From Brevinema_A sp051647245 (lineage in GTDB: Bacteria > Spirochaetota > Brevinematia > Brevinematales > Brevinemataceae), in contig JBOFDS010000012.1 in the NCBI GenBank assembly GCA_051647245.1, forward strand, positions 186,001 to 250,000: a stretch of 64,000 bases of DNA. The letters are read 5' to 3'. Below, in pieces: positions 34,367-43,639 of the stretch. The translations under genes were made by a program, and so were the position numbers. Position 1 is the first letter of the stretch. The number at the start of each line of letters is the position of its first letter. A model generated the notes under the pieces. The model was not told the DNA's origin. It saw only the letters and a program-made list of their open reading frames with translations, and ran no database searches.

Positions 34367-36688
34367 ATGGATGAATGGAAGGAACTAATACAGGATTTTC
34401 TAAGTGAAGCGTTTTCATTATTAGATTTATTAGAAGATTCTTTATTGAATTTAGAAAAAAACTTAGACGATCCTTCTCAAATTGCAAATGTCTTCCGTGT
34501 GGCTCACACCATCAAAGGTGGTGCGGGTGCCGTGGGATTTGACTCTGTAACAAAGCTTACTCATATTATGGAAGATGTGCTTGACCTCGTCCGTAACGGT
34601 AAATGTCAATTAACACAAGATGATATTACTCTTTTGCTTGAAATTAGAGATGAATTAAAGTCGATGCTTGATCAATATGCTGTCGAACAAACTCCAGATC
34701 CTACTCGATCTCAGCATCTTATTTCTGCTTTAGAAAATATCAAAAATCGTGGTACAGGTGCGCCTACTACGGTAGCTGTTACAGAAGGGACTACTTCAGG
34801 ACTAGGTGAAGTTTATGACATTGATCAACTTCCTTTAAGTGCTCGTTTGAACTTAAACTTTGAACTTTTAGAAGGCCTTGATGCTGCGGTAAAAAGTGGA
34901 GAATACCTCGTCATCATAGAGATTCGTTTCAATTCTGAATACGAAATGCGTGATGTCGCGTCATTTGAAACGCTTGCTATCTCAAATAAATTCTGTGAAC
35001 CTATCATCATGAACCCAAGTGTAGAATTACTTGATGATGAGTATTACCCTTACTTAAATATGATTTGTACAACAACAGAAGGGCTTGATTTTATTAAAGA
35101 CAAGCTCACATTTCCTGATGTGATCAATAGTGTATCCGTGCGTCAGCTCGATGCCGCTTTATTTCAAGAGATCGCTGATAGCATGATGTACGCTTTAGCG
35201 GGGGCTCAGCAAAGCGTTGAGGAAACCCCTGTCGAAGAAGCTATATCTACCAATACTGCAGTTGCAACAACACCATCAGCTCCAGCTGCGCCTATTAGCA
35301 ATGAAGCTCCAAAAGAAGAAAAGAAAAATCCTAGTTTGAAAATTGAAAGCTCACGTATTGATGAATTACTGAACTTACTCGGTGAGCTTGTGATTATTCG
35401 TTCTGGATTTAACCAGTTTGAGATTAATCTTGACAAAGCACTCCAAAATATTCGTTACAGTCTTCGTGATTTTATCAACTCTTCTCATATCCTTCAATTG
35501 AACAGGGATCCTCAACAAAATGAACTCCAAAATACAATCCTTCGTGAAGCGTACTTGCAAATTAGTAACGGTCTTGACAACTACATGGACTATGTTCAAC
35601 AATTCACCCGTATCTCTGGAACTCTCCAGCACAGAATGATGAGTCTTCGTATGATTCCTGTGCAGACTGTGTTTGGACGTTTTTCACGGTTGACAAGAGA
35701 TATCGCAAAACAACTAGAAAAAAATATTGAACTTGTCATCACAGGTGGTGAAACAGAGATCGATAAGGGTATTATCGATGATCTCTACGATCCATTGATG
35801 CATATGATCCGAAACTCTTTGGATCATGGTATTGAATTACCTGCTGATCGTGTTGCTCAAGGAAAACCTGCTCAAGGTACGATCCACCTTCATTCCTATC
35901 AAGAAGGCGACCTCATTTTTATTGAGTTAAGTGATGATGGTAAAGGAATTGATGCCGAAAGAATCAAACAAAAAGCAATTGAGAAAAAATTTATTACCCC
36001 TGAACAAGCTCAAAGCTTATCCGAACAAGAAGCTTTACGTTTGATCTTTATGCCAGGGTTCTCAACAGCTCAAGAGATTTCCGATCTTTCTGGACGTGGA
36101 GTTGGGATGGACGTTGTGATCAGAAATATTGAATCCATCGGTGGTTCTGTTTCTGTATTTTCAAAACTTGGTCAAGGTTCTAAATTTGTTATTAAATTGC
36201 CATTAACATTGGCGATCATTCAAGGTCTTTTGATCTTTGTGGAAAATATTCATTATATCATTCCTATTATTGGTGTTGAAGAAACTGTGATTTTGGATCC
36301 TGAAAATATTCATAAATTGAATAAATTCCATGCCTTGAAATTTAGAGAGCAATTGATCCCATTGATTGATCTTCCTCATGTACTTTACGGAGCAAAACCA
36401 TTCTACGAAACACTCAATGAAGAGAAAAAAGATATTAGTGCTGTTGATCATATTTCTGAACATATGACATCTTGTTACTGTATTATTGTGAAATTTGGTG
36501 ATCGTCAAGTAGGAATTATTTCTCCAGAAATTCTCGGCGAACAAGATATCGTTATCAAACCAATGGATAGAGACCTTATTTCAAGTCCAGGTATCTCAGC
36601 TGCTACTATTGTAGGAAATGGAGAAATCGGATTTATTTTAGATATTCCGTCCATGATTCATTACTATTTGAATAAATCAGGAGAGTAA
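34367..36688 (+). CDS. cheA: CheA, chemotaxis histidine kinase
   Basis: 773-residue sensor kinase that phosphorylates CheY and CheB. The P1 Hpt domain has H47 in 'VAHTIKGGAG'. A P2-like region (about 150-270) is followed by an Ala/Pro/Glu linker and the dimerisation domain 'SSRIDELLNLLGELVIIRSG'. ATP-binding blocks are 'MIRNSLDHGIELP', 'DDGKGID' and 'LSGRGVGMDVV'. A C-terminal CheW-like domain completes the protein ('FREQLIPLIDLPHVL'). It is followed by cheW after only two bases. Confidence 0.97.
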   Translation: MDEWKELIQDFLSEAFSLLDLLEDSLLNLEKNLDDPSQIANVFRVAHTIKGGAGAVGFDSVTKLTHIMEDVLDLVRNGKCQLTQDDITLLLEIRDELKSMLDQYAVEQTPDPTRSQHLISALENIKNRGTGAPTTVAVTEGTTSGLGEVYDIDQLPLSARLNLNFELLEGLDAAVKSGEYLVIIEIRFNSEYEMRDVASFETLAISNKFCEPIIMNPSVELLDDEYYPYLNMICTTTEGLDFIKDKLTFPDVINSVSVRQLDAALFQEIADSMMYALAGAQQSVEETPVEEAISTNTAVATTPSAPAAPISNEAPKEEKKNPSLKIESSRIDELLNLLGELVIIRSGFNQFEINLDKALQNIRYSLRDFINSSHILQLNRDPQQNELQNTILREAYLQISNGLDNYMDYVQQFTRISGTLQHRMMSLRMIPVQTVFGRFSRLTRDIAKQLEKNIELVITGGETEIDKGIIDDLYDPLMHMIRNSLDHGIELPADRVAQGKPAQGTIHLHSYQEGDLIFIELSDDGKGIDAERIKQKAIEKKFITPEQAQSLSEQEALRLIFMPGFSTAQEISDLSGRGVGMDVVIRNIESIGGSVSVFSKLGQGSKFVIKLPLTLAIIQGLLIFVENIHYIIPIIGVEETVILDPENIHKLNKFHALKFREQLIPLIDLPHVLYGAKPFYETLNEEKKDISAVDHISEHMTSCYCIIVKFGDRQVGIISPEILGEQDIVIKPMDRDLISSPGISAATIVGNGEIGFILDIPSMIHYYLNKSGE

Positions 36689-36690
36689 AT

Positions 36691-37239
36691 ATGCGTGAAC
36701 TAACAGTAGATCTCGACAATCAAGAAGAATTAGAACAAGATTCCTCGCACGAGGATGAGTTGTTTCATGCTGTGACCTTTTCACTTGATACTCAAATATA
36801 TGCAATCAACATCTTATACATTAGAGATATTGTAATGAGTAAGCCTATTTACTGCATTCCAAACTCCAACCCTTTCATGCTCGGTGTTACTAACATTCGT
36901 GGGGAAATAACACCTGTATATTCTTTGAAAAAAATTCTATCTAAAAGATATCAAGAAGAAGTAGAACGTAGTCATGATTCGTTTATTGATGCCAATGAAG
37001 ATGAATATTTCATTACTTTGAAGATTGATTCCTATTTCTTTGCTTTATCTGTTGAACAGATCCATAAAAATCTACGTGCTACCTCAACAAATTATAGCGA
37101 AAGTGATTATTTGGAAAAATGGGCAAAAGATACAATTTTTTCAGGAATCATCACTGAAGAAAATCAAAACATATTGATGTTAGATATTCTCAAGATGACA
37201 GAAATGTTAAAGAATTATAAAGATGTTTTTCAGAATTAA
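36691..37239 (+). CDS. cheW: CheW, receptor-kinase coupling protein
   Basis: 182-residue scaffold linking chemoreceptors to CheA. After an acidic lead ('DNQEELEQDSSHEDELFH') come the family blocks 'VTFSLDTQIYAINILYIRDI', 'IPNSNPFMLGVTNIRGEITP' and 'VYSLKKILSKR'. The acidic N-terminal extension of about 25 residues is longer than in E. coli CheW. The start follows AGGAGAG that lies inside the end of cheA, giving translational coupling. Confidence 0.94.
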   Translation: MRELTVDLDNQEELEQDSSHEDELFHAVTFSLDTQIYAINILYIRDIVMSKPIYCIPNSNPFMLGVTNIRGEITPVYSLKKILSKRYQEEVERSHDSFIDANEDEYFITLKIDSYFFALSVEQIHKNLRATSTNYSESDYLEKWAKDTIFSGIITEENQNILMLDILKMTEMLKNYKDVFQN

Positions 37240-37277
37240 ATATATTAAAAAAGCTGAAATAATTTCAGGGGGAATAA

Positions 37278-37739
37278 ATGCTTGTAAATTATATTAATCC
37301 ATTTGTTGAAGCTACATTTGAAGTCATGAGCGAAATTCTCCACTCACCTGTTAAAAGAGGGCAATTACACCTCAAAAAAGTCGGACAAAACATGTACGAT
37401 CTTTCTATCATTATCGGGGTGACAGGAGGCGTCGCTGGAAGAATCATCTTTGGGATGGAAGAAGCTACAGCTCTTAAATTATCTGAAAAGTTAAACGAAG
37501 ATACCTTCGATAAACTAGATGATTTAGTATGTAGTACTGTTTCAGAGATTAGTAACATGATCACAGGTCGTGCTGTTACAAAATTAGCAAAAGAAAATCT
37601 TGCTTTTAACTTTAGTGCACCAACATTGATCATAGGTGATAAAGTTTCTATTGTCGACACACAAGGCATAGAAGCTTTGGTTATTCCTATCGATACAGGA
37701 TATGGGATGCTCTATATTAACATTGCATTCAAAAACTAA
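37278..37739 (+). CDS. cheX: CheX, CheY-P phosphatase
   Basis: 153-residue protein of the CheC/CheX/FliY phosphatase family that ends the signal by dephosphorylating CheY-P. The catalytic pair is E90/N93 in 'VSEISNMITGRAV' (ExxN), with one such motif as in CheX rather than two as in CheC. The N-terminal 'YINPFVEATFEVMSEIL' is the usual first helix. In known spirochaetes cheX lies between cheW and cheY, exactly as here. GGGGG precedes the ATG. Confidence 0.94.
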   Translation: MLVNYINPFVEATFEVMSEILHSPVKRGQLHLKKVGQNMYDLSIIIGVTGGVAGRIIFGMEEATALKLSEKLNEDTFDKLDDLVCSTVSEISNMITGRAVTKLAKENLAFNFSAPTLIIGDKVSIVDTQGIEALVIPIDTGYGMLYINIAFKN

Positions 37740-37769
37740 TCAAAAATAAAATACAAAAAAGGAACTGCC

Positions 37770-38192
37770 ATGAAAATTCAATTTAGTGAAGACGGATTTC
37801 CTATCGGAATGACAGAGGGTGGACAACAGGTTAACGTAATGTGTGTTGACGACTCCCAATTTATCCTTAAACAACTTGCTCAAATTCTTGGATCTAGACA
37901 ATTTAATGTCATTGAAACAGCTCTCAATGGAGCTGATGCTGTAAAAAAATACAAAGAAAACAAAGATCAAATTCATCTTATCACACTTGATATTACTATG
38001 CCAGAAATGGATGGTTTGACAACATTGAAAAAATTAACAGAAATTGATCCTAATGTGAATGTCATCATGGTGACGGCGCTTGGAACTGCAGAAACTGTTA
38101 AAACAGCTATCCAGCTTGGTGCGAAGGGTTACATTGTGAAACCTTTGGATCGTGAAAAAGTCTTAGAAAGACTTGGAAAATTTTTCAGCTAA
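37770..38192 (+). CDS. cheY: CheY, chemotaxis response regulator
   Basis: 140-residue single receiver domain that binds the flagellar switch when phosphorylated. Active-site residues are D27/D28 ('CVDDSQ'), D74 ('TLDITMPEMDG'), T102 ('MVTALG') and K124 ('IVKPLD'). A 20-residue N-terminal extension ('MKIQFSEDGFPIGMTEGGQQ') precedes the fold, a feature I associate with spirochaete CheY proteins. Last gene of the operon, closed by the hairpin at 38210-38250. Confidence 0.96.
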   Translation: MKIQFSEDGFPIGMTEGGQQVNVMCVDDSQFILKQLAQILGSRQFNVIETALNGADAVKKYKENKDQIHLITLDITMPEMDGLTTLKKLTEIDPNVNVIMVTALGTAETVKTAIQLGAKGYIVKPLDREKVLERLGKFFS

Positions 38193-38209
38193 TATCTCTC
38201 TCAATCTAC

Positions 38210-38250
38210 AAAATCCCTCAGTATTACTCTGAGGGATTTTCTTTATTTTT
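38210..38250 (+). terminator. Terminator of chemotaxis operon
   Basis: Perfect 12-base stem (38210-38221 with 38229-38240), seven-base loop, followed by a long T-rich tract. Confidence 0.92.
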
Positions 38251-38276
38251 TTTTAAAATTATGTCATAATAGTGTT

Positions 38277-39275
38277 ATGAAATATTTTATTCTTATTTTA
38301 GTGCTTTTACCGATCAATATGTTTGCTGATTTATTTGTCGATTTTGGGAGTCTATCTTATACTCAAGTAATTAAATCTCTCGAAAAAAGTTCCTTGTCAA
38401 ACACGAGATTCATCGTTGCACACCCTTACCAAAAATACGCCTCCACAAATACTTATATGTCCGATGTCTTAACAAATTATCATCGAAAAAGTCTCGATAG
38501 GCTTGAAAATGAAGCTCAAAAAGAAAACAGTAAGATTTATTTTTCTATTGATCGTTTAGAAATGCATAAGAAAGGAATCTTCACTTCTGCAACGACTAAC
38601 CGACGATTTATACCTAATTTCAATGATAAAAAAGAAATCAAAAGCCTGATCAATCGTCTCATTCTTATTTCTCAAACAAATCGTTTCGGGTTGAAGATCA
38701 ATCTAGCATCTGTCCCAGAAAAGCATCGTAAATCACTAGAGACTCAGATCCGAAAAGCCATCCCAAATTCTTTATTTGTCAATGGTGTTGAGAACAGCAT
38801 TTCAGATCATGAGTACAACACGATGAAAGAAACTCTTTCAAAGCTACAAAACCCAAAAATTGTGACAAAACAACGAAAAAAAAGTAAGACGACTCATTTG
38901 ATTTTGGAAAAAGAACCAAGTGGGATTTCGATAAGTTCTTTATTTTGGTATTTGAGTAGGAAAGAGTCTGTTTTGATTAGCTATCAACTTTTATCTCACC
39001 AATATATCTTACAAGTCGTTGAATTTTTACAAGGATATGATAAATCATTTAAGATTTATCATCTTGACCCCGAAAATCTTATGCTCATTTCACCAAACTA
39101 TCTATTAAACATCCATCTGGCAAATAAGTTGGTTTACAGAACCATAAATAAATCTCCCCTCGAAACAAATATCATGTTCAAAAGCATGAATAGCTCCTCT
39201 ATTATGTTTGCTGGAAAGAAAAAATTGGAATTTATTGCTTGGCCTTATAGTGTATTTGTTTGGAAATATAAATAA
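38277..39275 (+). CDS. Exported protein of unknown function
   Basis: 332 residues with a signal peptide ('MKYFILILVLLPINMFAD', cleavage probably after FA). The mature part is basic and shows no domain I recognise. A possible -10 (CATAAT with TGT extension, 38265-38270) lies just before the ATG, and no clear Shine-Dalgarno is visible, so translation start efficiency is uncertain. It leads three consecutive exported proteins. Two lipoprotein genes follow, the first after 15 bases. Confidence 0.7.
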   Translation: MKYFILILVLLPINMFADLFVDFGSLSYTQVIKSLEKSSLSNTRFIVAHPYQKYASTNTYMSDVLTNYHRKSLDRLENEAQKENSKIYFSIDRLEMHKKGIFTSATTNRRFIPNFNDKKEIKSLINRLILISQTNRFGLKINLASVPEKHRKSLETQIRKAIPNSLFVNGVENSISDHEYNTMKETLSKLQNPKIVTKQRKKSKTTHLILEKEPSGISISSLFWYLSRKESVLISYQLLSHQYILQVVEFLQGYDKSFKIYHLDPENLMLISPNYLLNIHLANKLVYRTINKSPLETNIMFKSMNSSSIMFAGKKKLEFIAWPYSVFVWKYK

Positions 39276-39290
39276 TCTTGGATACGCATC

Positions 39291-40112
39291 ATGAAAAATA
39301 ATATTTTTAGTATTCTACTCATTTTTTTTCTCAGTTCTTGTACGTCTGGTATGAAGTTTGAACGGCTATTTTCCCAACAAGAATATGTAAAGGCTTATGA
39401 AGTTTTACGTAAAAACCCTAAACCAAACTCAGCAAAATATCAATCCCAAGAATTAAAAGGTGTAATCGCATTAGTGGTGAATGGCCATAATGAGTATATT
39501 CCTGTACTTGAAGCGATCTTGCCAAAAAGCTATCCTGAAAAAAACCAACAATGGGTGAGTTTTGGGAGGGCATGGATGCGTTTTATGTCTGCCGAAAAAG
39601 AAGAAGAATTCGCAGGTGTTCTTGATATTCTTCCTGCAAAAAAATTCTCAGATCCATCTATTGAGCTGCTTCGTTTGAGCATCCAGTCTCATGCTCTTTT
39701 AAAGCTTGACCGCTATCAGGAGATGCTTATGCATCTTGATGATAGCCCTCTGACGCCTAATAGTTCGGATTTGTTGTACCTTAAAGGTTTGGCACAATTA
39801 AAGTTAGACAATTTATTTCAAGCAGAACGTCTTTTCAAAAAATCTATATCTGTTACCAAAAACGAAAAACTTCAAGCTCTTGGATATTTTTATTTAGGTG
39901 AAATTTCAGAAAGAAAAAATAATGAAGAGAAGGCCTTTGAGTATTATACGATCTCATGGGAACTTGAGCCTTACAATGCAGAAACGAATTTCCGTATTGG
40001 AACTCTCCTCCAAAAACGTTCTACTGAGTCACTGCATACGCGTTTTTATAAAACTGCCCTTCGTTTGAATGACAATCTGGCTAATGCTTGGTTTTCTCTA
40101 AATATCCAATAA
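39291..40112 (+). CDS. TPR lipoprotein
   Basis: 273 residues. The signal ends in the lipobox 'FFLSSC', so the mature protein should be lipid-anchored at Cys17. The remainder is TPR-like: 'YLKGLAQLKLDNLFQAERLF', 'LGYFYLGEISERKNNEEKAF' and 'NAETNFRIGTLLQKRSTESL' are consecutive repeats. The likely role is a periplasm-facing scaffold. It sits between the exported protein at 38277 and a second lipoprotein at 40150. Confidence 0.8.
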   Translation: MKNNIFSILLIFFLSSCTSGMKFERLFSQQEYVKAYEVLRKNPKPNSAKYQSQELKGVIALVVNGHNEYIPVLEAILPKSYPEKNQQWVSFGRAWMRFMSAEKEEEFAGVLDILPAKKFSDPSIELLRLSIQSHALLKLDRYQEMLMHLDDSPLTPNSSDLLYLKGLAQLKLDNLFQAERLFKKSISVTKNEKLQALGYFYLGEISERKNNEEKAFEYYTISWELEPYNAETNFRIGTLLQKRSTESLHTRFYKTALRLNDNLANAWFSLNIQ

Positions 40113-40149
40113 TCTCTAAAGATTTCTGAGATATTTTCGATAATGTAAT

Positions 40150-40650
40150 ATGTTTTTAAATAGTAATGGAATGAAATATTTCCCATTGATGTTTCTTTTT
40201 CTCACATCGTGTACACAAAGTTTTGTATCTTATGTCAAAAAAGTTCCTGCGAAACCTATTATTTCGCTTGAAGATATTCTTGCTGAATCTGGTGTGGTCT
40301 CACCATCCAATGTTTCTCAAAAAAATATAATGACCAACATTCACCCGACAGGTAGCTTGGTTTCTAATAGTAACAAAAAGATCAAAAAAGTAGTCAATAC
40401 TCGTGAGGTAGAAGCTGGTACGATAATCACCATCACCGCAGATACAGAGAGTTACTTAGTTGCGCAATTATACTATTCAGGTGAACAGATCATCCAAAAT
40501 TTTGGTAATAGTAACCTCGCTCAAGGAATTTTTGAATTCATGATAGGAAATAAATCTGGTGAAATCAAAATTCGTCTCTATCACCCTCAAAGTGGTGCTT
40601 TGGTTAAAGAAATGACGTGGTATATAGAAGTAAAAAATCCCTCTAAATAA
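40150..40650 (+). CDS. Small lipoprotein
   Basis: 166 residues from the ATG at 40150, or 159 from the in-frame ATG at 40171. Neither has a well-spaced ribosome site, and both leave a signal peptide with lipobox 'FLFLTSC'. The mature part begins with a flexible Ser/Lys-rich stretch, and the last ~85 residues ('TREVEAGTIITITADTES' to 'TWYIEVKN') look like a beta-sandwich. Family unknown. Its stop lies inside a bidirectional terminator shared with yqeK. Confidence 0.75.
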   Translation: MFLNSNGMKYFPLMFLFLTSCTQSFVSYVKKVPAKPIISLEDILAESGVVSPSNVSQKNIMTNIHPTGSLVSNSNKKIKKVVNTREVEAGTIITITADTESYLVAQLYYSGEQIIQNFGNSNLAQGIFEFMIGNKSGEIKIRLYHPQSGALVKEMTWYIEVKNPSK

Positions 40651-40660
40651 GAGGGATTTT
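40634..40660. terminator. Bidirectional hairpin terminator
   Basis: Perfect 11-base stem (40634-40644 with 40650-40660), loop AAATA. It contains the stop codon of the lipoprotein gene and lies just beyond the yqeK stop. Confidence 0.88.
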
Positions 40661-40664
40661 CTGA

Positions 40665-41285
40665 TTATAATGATAATTCTTGACGTAGTGCTTCATAAAA
40701 AATAAGACTTTCTGATGAAATTTCTCTATCTCTTTCAATGACAGAAATGACTTTTTCTTTTACGATCTGGTATTGTGCTTTTACAAGGTCTTCAGGAATC
40801 AGCTGATCAATATGTGTTCTATCATGCTTCCGACCAGGTTCTAAATAATCTGCTAAAAACAGAACCGCACCAACTTTATTGTGAAGAAATTTTGGATGAC
40901 CTGTGGTATGATGATATACAGCATCCAAAATATCTCTATCACAAATACCAAAATAGTTTTCAGCCATCCACGCTCCAACAATTGCATGAAAAATCGGAGG
41001 CGCAGAATTATTCAAGGAGATATTTTTTTCGCGAGCATAAGTTTCAAGCTCATCAGAACTCATACCCTTCGCAAAATCATGAAGCAAGACGGCAGTATCT
41101 ATTTTCTGCGACAATATAACATCTAATCCACAGCGACTTGCAATATCTTGTGCTTTTTCACGGACACGATTCACATGAGCAAAACGCTTTTCAGACAATA
41201 ATGTTTTTTGTAGCTCTAAGATAAGATCACTCGAGTATTGGTATGGTTTGACAAGTATTTTTTGATATTCTTGAATTTTTGACAC
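40665..41285 (-). CDS. yqeK: YqeK-type HD hydrolase (symmetrical Ap4A hydrolase)
   Basis: 206-residue HD-domain phosphohydrolase that splits diadenosine tetraphosphate and similar alarmones. Metal-binding and family blocks are 'FAHVNRVREKAQDIA', 'LLHDFAKGMS', 'IFHAIVGAWMA', 'YHHTTGHPKF' and 'FLADYLEPGR'. The start is GTG at 41283-41285, six bases after AAGGAG. A roughly 25-residue N-terminal lead precedes the HD domain. Single leftward gene with its own promoter. Confidence 0.93.
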   Translation of the reverse strand: MSKIQEYQKILVKPYQYSSDLILELQKTLLSEKRFAHVNRVREKAQDIASRCGLDVILSQKIDTAVLLHDFAKGMSSDELETYAREKNISLNNSAPPIFHAIVGAWMAENYFGICDRDILDAVYHHTTGHPKFLHNKVGAVLFLADYLEPGRKHDRTHIDQLIPEDLVKAQYQIVKEKVISVIERDREISSESLIFYEALRQELSL

Positions 41286-41310
41286 CTGAATCTCCTTCTA
41301 TTACTCTCAT

Positions 41311-41339
41311 ATTATAGACAATTTTATACTATTATTCAA
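41311..41339 (-). promoter_or_regulatory. Promoter of yqeK
   Basis: Reading leftward: TTGAAT, 17-base spacer, perfect TATAAT (plus-strand ATTATA at 41311-41316). Confidence 0.7.
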
Positions 41340-41357
41340 ATATTATTGCGAATAATA

Positions 41358-41387
41358 TTGACAAAGGGAGAGTGAATCGAGTATAAT
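41358..41387 (+). promoter_or_regulatory. Promoter of rpmE
   Basis: Perfect TTGACA at 41358-41363, 18-base spacer, perfect TATAAT at 41382-41387. The strongest-looking promoter in the window, diverging from yqeK. Confidence 0.85.
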
Positions 41388-41418
41388 ATATTGTTAATAC
41401 TTTCAAGGAGTACAGACA

Positions 41419-41622
41419 ATGAAAAAAGGGATTCATCCTGAACTTAAAGACACTACAGTAACATGTAGCTGTGGCGAAACTTTTCAAATCAGAACTGCTA
41501 ATGAGACAATGGTTGTTGAGGTTTGCTCAAAATGTCATCCTTTCTATACAGGAACTAACCGTAACACAGAACGTGGTGGAATGGTTGAGCGTTTCAAAAA
41601 CCGTTATGGTGTAAAAAAATAA
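41419..41622 (+). CDS. rpmE: Ribosomal protein L31, zinc-binding type
   Basis: 67-residue large-subunit protein at the ribosomal bridge. It begins 'MKKGIHPEL' and has the zinc-binding cysteines in 'TCSCGETF' and 'EVCSKCHPFYTG', marking the Zn (C+) form. AAGGAG stands upstream. Monocistronic strength suits its promoter, but no terminator is seen before xseA 40 bases on, so read-through into xseA-trmI is possible. Confidence 0.97.
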   Translation: MKKGIHPELKDTTVTCSCGETFQIRTANETMVVEVCSKCHPFYTGTNRNTERGGMVERFKNRYGVKK

Positions 41623-41662
41623 TTTACTATCATTATCTAAATAATATTTTCTTTATATAATC

Positions 41663-42793
41663 ATGAAAGGTTTAGAAAAATCGGCACTCTCTGTGAGTGC
41701 CGTTGCTTTTTTTATTTCAGACTTAATTAAAGATCAACTCGGGCCTGTCTTAATCAAAGGAGAACTCTCCAACTTACAATTACGAAAGCATAGTGCTTAC
41801 GTACGTTTTTCGTTGAAAGATTCTTCCGCAAAAATCGATTGTCTCACCCATGAATCGAGTAATGCTGCAAAATTATTGGAGCATCTCAAAGATGGCGATG
41901 AGGTGATGGTTTTTGCTCAACCTAGCTACTATGTCAAATCAGGACAAATGAGCTTTTTTGCAGACGAAATGATGAAGCTTGGGGCGGGGATCTTTCAATC
42001 AAAACTAGAGCAACTCAAACAAGCCTTATATGAAGAAGGTCTCTTCGACCAAAGTACAAAAAAAAGTTTGCCGACGCACCCCGAACATATCGGTGTGGTA
42101 ACTTCTGCGGATGGAGCTGCACTCCAAGACATCATCCGTGTCGCGAAAGATCGTTATCCTCTTGTACGGATCACGGTTTTTCCTTGTCTTGTGCAAGGTG
42201 CTCAAGCTCCAGCATCTTTATTTGAGGCATTGTCTTTGGCGTTAAAAACCAAAGATCTCGATGCTATCATTATTGGTCGTGGTGGCGGAAGTAGCGAAGA
42301 TCTTGAAGCCTTCAACGACGAAAAATTAGTACGTCTCGTTGCGTCGGCAAAGATCCCTATTGTAGCAGCTGTTGGGCATGAAATCGACAAATCTCTGGTC
42401 GACTATGCCGCTGATTTCTCGGCACCTACTCCGACAGGAGCAGCGATGGTTTTACTTCCTCATAAAAATGAACTTCTCAAAGAACTAAGCTATATCAAAG
42501 ATGATTTAAAACAATTCTTTCAAAATACAGTCATCGATGAAGAAGATTATTTGGAAAGAAAAAAAACGGAGCTTATGCGAGTCTTTGAATTTGCTCGCAA
42601 AAAAGAAGCTCAAGAACTCAAATATTATCAATTACAACTCGAAGAAAACAATCCTCTAAACATTCTCAAAAAAGGCTACGCTATCGTCGAAGCAGATGAT
42701 TGGGACATTGGATCAGAGATCAAAATTATCACCAAAAACAAAGCTATTACAGCAACAATTAACACCATTAAGGATAGAAACGATGAACAATAA
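41663..42793 (+). CDS. xseA: Exodeoxyribonuclease VII large subunit
   Basis: Catalytic subunit of the single-strand DNA exonuclease. The OB-fold start 'GPVLIKGELSNLQLRKHSAY' is followed by the catalytic core 'IGVVTSADGAALQDI', 'IIIGRGGGSSEDLEAFNDE' and 'VAAVGHEIDKSLVDYAAD', then a coiled region. 376 residues is shorter than the usual 400-450, mainly in the coiled-coil part. The small subunit gene xseB is not in the window. Its end overlaps trmI by 11 bases. Confidence 0.95.
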   Translation: MKGLEKSALSVSAVAFFISDLIKDQLGPVLIKGELSNLQLRKHSAYVRFSLKDSSAKIDCLTHESSNAAKLLEHLKDGDEVMVFAQPSYYVKSGQMSFFADEMMKLGAGIFQSKLEQLKQALYEEGLFDQSTKKSLPTHPEHIGVVTSADGAALQDIIRVAKDRYPLVRITVFPCLVQGAQAPASLFEALSLALKTKDLDAIIIGRGGGSSEDLEAFNDEKLVRLVASAKIPIVAAVGHEIDKSLVDYAADFSAPTPTGAAMVLLPHKNELLKELSYIKDDLKQFFQNTVIDEEDYLERKKTELMRVFEFARKKEAQELKYYQLQLEENNPLNILKKGYAIVEADDWDIGSEIKIITKNKAITATINTIKDRNDEQ

Positions 42794-43598
42794 TTCCATT
42801 ATTCAAGCAGGTGAACTCATTTATTTATCACATCAAAAAATCTCATTTATGATTCCTTTCACACCAAATAGCAACTTATCCACCAATAAAGGAGAAATCC
42901 GTTTTGGCGAGGAGCATTTTTGGGGAGATATCATCACAAACCACAACAACACAGAGCAATTCATCATCCTCCGTCCTACTCTATCTGATCGCATCATGAA
43001 AGTAAAAAGAGCTACCACCATTTCTTACCCTAAGGATATTGGTGCTGTCATCCTCGAAACAGATATTTTCTCTGGTGGACGTGTGATTGAGATTGGGACA
43101 GGATCTGCGGCTTTCTCTATCGCTGTATCAGGAATTTTGGGCGAAACAGGCAAGATTTATAGTTTTGAGCGTCGTGAAGAACATCAAAAAATTGCGATCA
43201 AAAATTTTGACAAGCTAGCTCGTTTCAAAAATGCTGAGTTTATTTTGAAAGATGATGTTCATGAGAATGGATTTGGCATTGATGAGAAAGTGGATACAAT
43301 CTATATTGACGTACCTGATGCGATTCCTTTGCTCAGAGCTGCAAAAAATTCCCTAAAAGATGGCGGGCAAGTGGCTATTATTGTCCCTTGTGTAGAGCAA
43401 ATGGCCGACATCATGCGCGCCCTCCCAAAACATGGTTTTACAAGAATCCGTGCGAAGGAAATGTTCGAGCGTGGGATCAGAGTCTCTCCAGGTAGAACAA
43501 GACCTTACGATAGAATGGTTGCACATACGGTGTATCTTTTATTTGCATGTGCAAGTAACCAAGATGAAATCACAAGAATTGAAGAAGACGAAAAATAA
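42783..43598 (+). CDS. trmI: TrmI-type tRNA (adenine-N1)-methyltransferase
   Basis: SAM enzyme that makes m1A58 in the T-loop of tRNA. The ATG at 42783 has AAGGA upstream inside xseA; the open frame further left lies wholly within xseA. 271 residues: an N-terminal beta domain, then motif I 'VIEIGTGSAAFSIAVSGIL', 'KIYSFERREEHQKIA' and 'VDTIYIDVPDA'. 'RTRPYDRMVAHTVYLLFA' closes the catalytic domain as in the bacterial TrmI group. A hairpin terminator follows at once. Confidence 0.93.
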   Translation: MNNNSIIQAGELIYLSHQKISFMIPFTPNSNLSTNKGEIRFGEEHFWGDIITNHNNTEQFIILRPTLSDRIMKVKRATTISYPKDIGAVILETDIFSGGRVIEIGTGSAAFSIAVSGILGETGKIYSFERREEHQKIAIKNFDKLARFKNAEFILKDDVHENGFGIDEKVDTIYIDVPDAIPLLRAAKNSLKDGGQVAIIVPCVEQMADIMRALPKHGFTRIRAKEMFERGIRVSPGRTRPYDRMVAHTVYLLFACASNQDEITRIEEDEK

Positions 43599-43599
43599 G

Positions 43600-43628
43600 A
43601 AAAACCTCCGAAATACGGAGGTTTTTTT
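43600..43628. terminator. Bidirectional hairpin terminator
   Basis: Perfect 11-base stem (43600-43610 with 43616-43626), loop AAATA, T tail. It lies between convergent trmI and the ROK kinase gene. Confidence 0.9.
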
Positions 43629-43639
43629 GATTGGATTGA

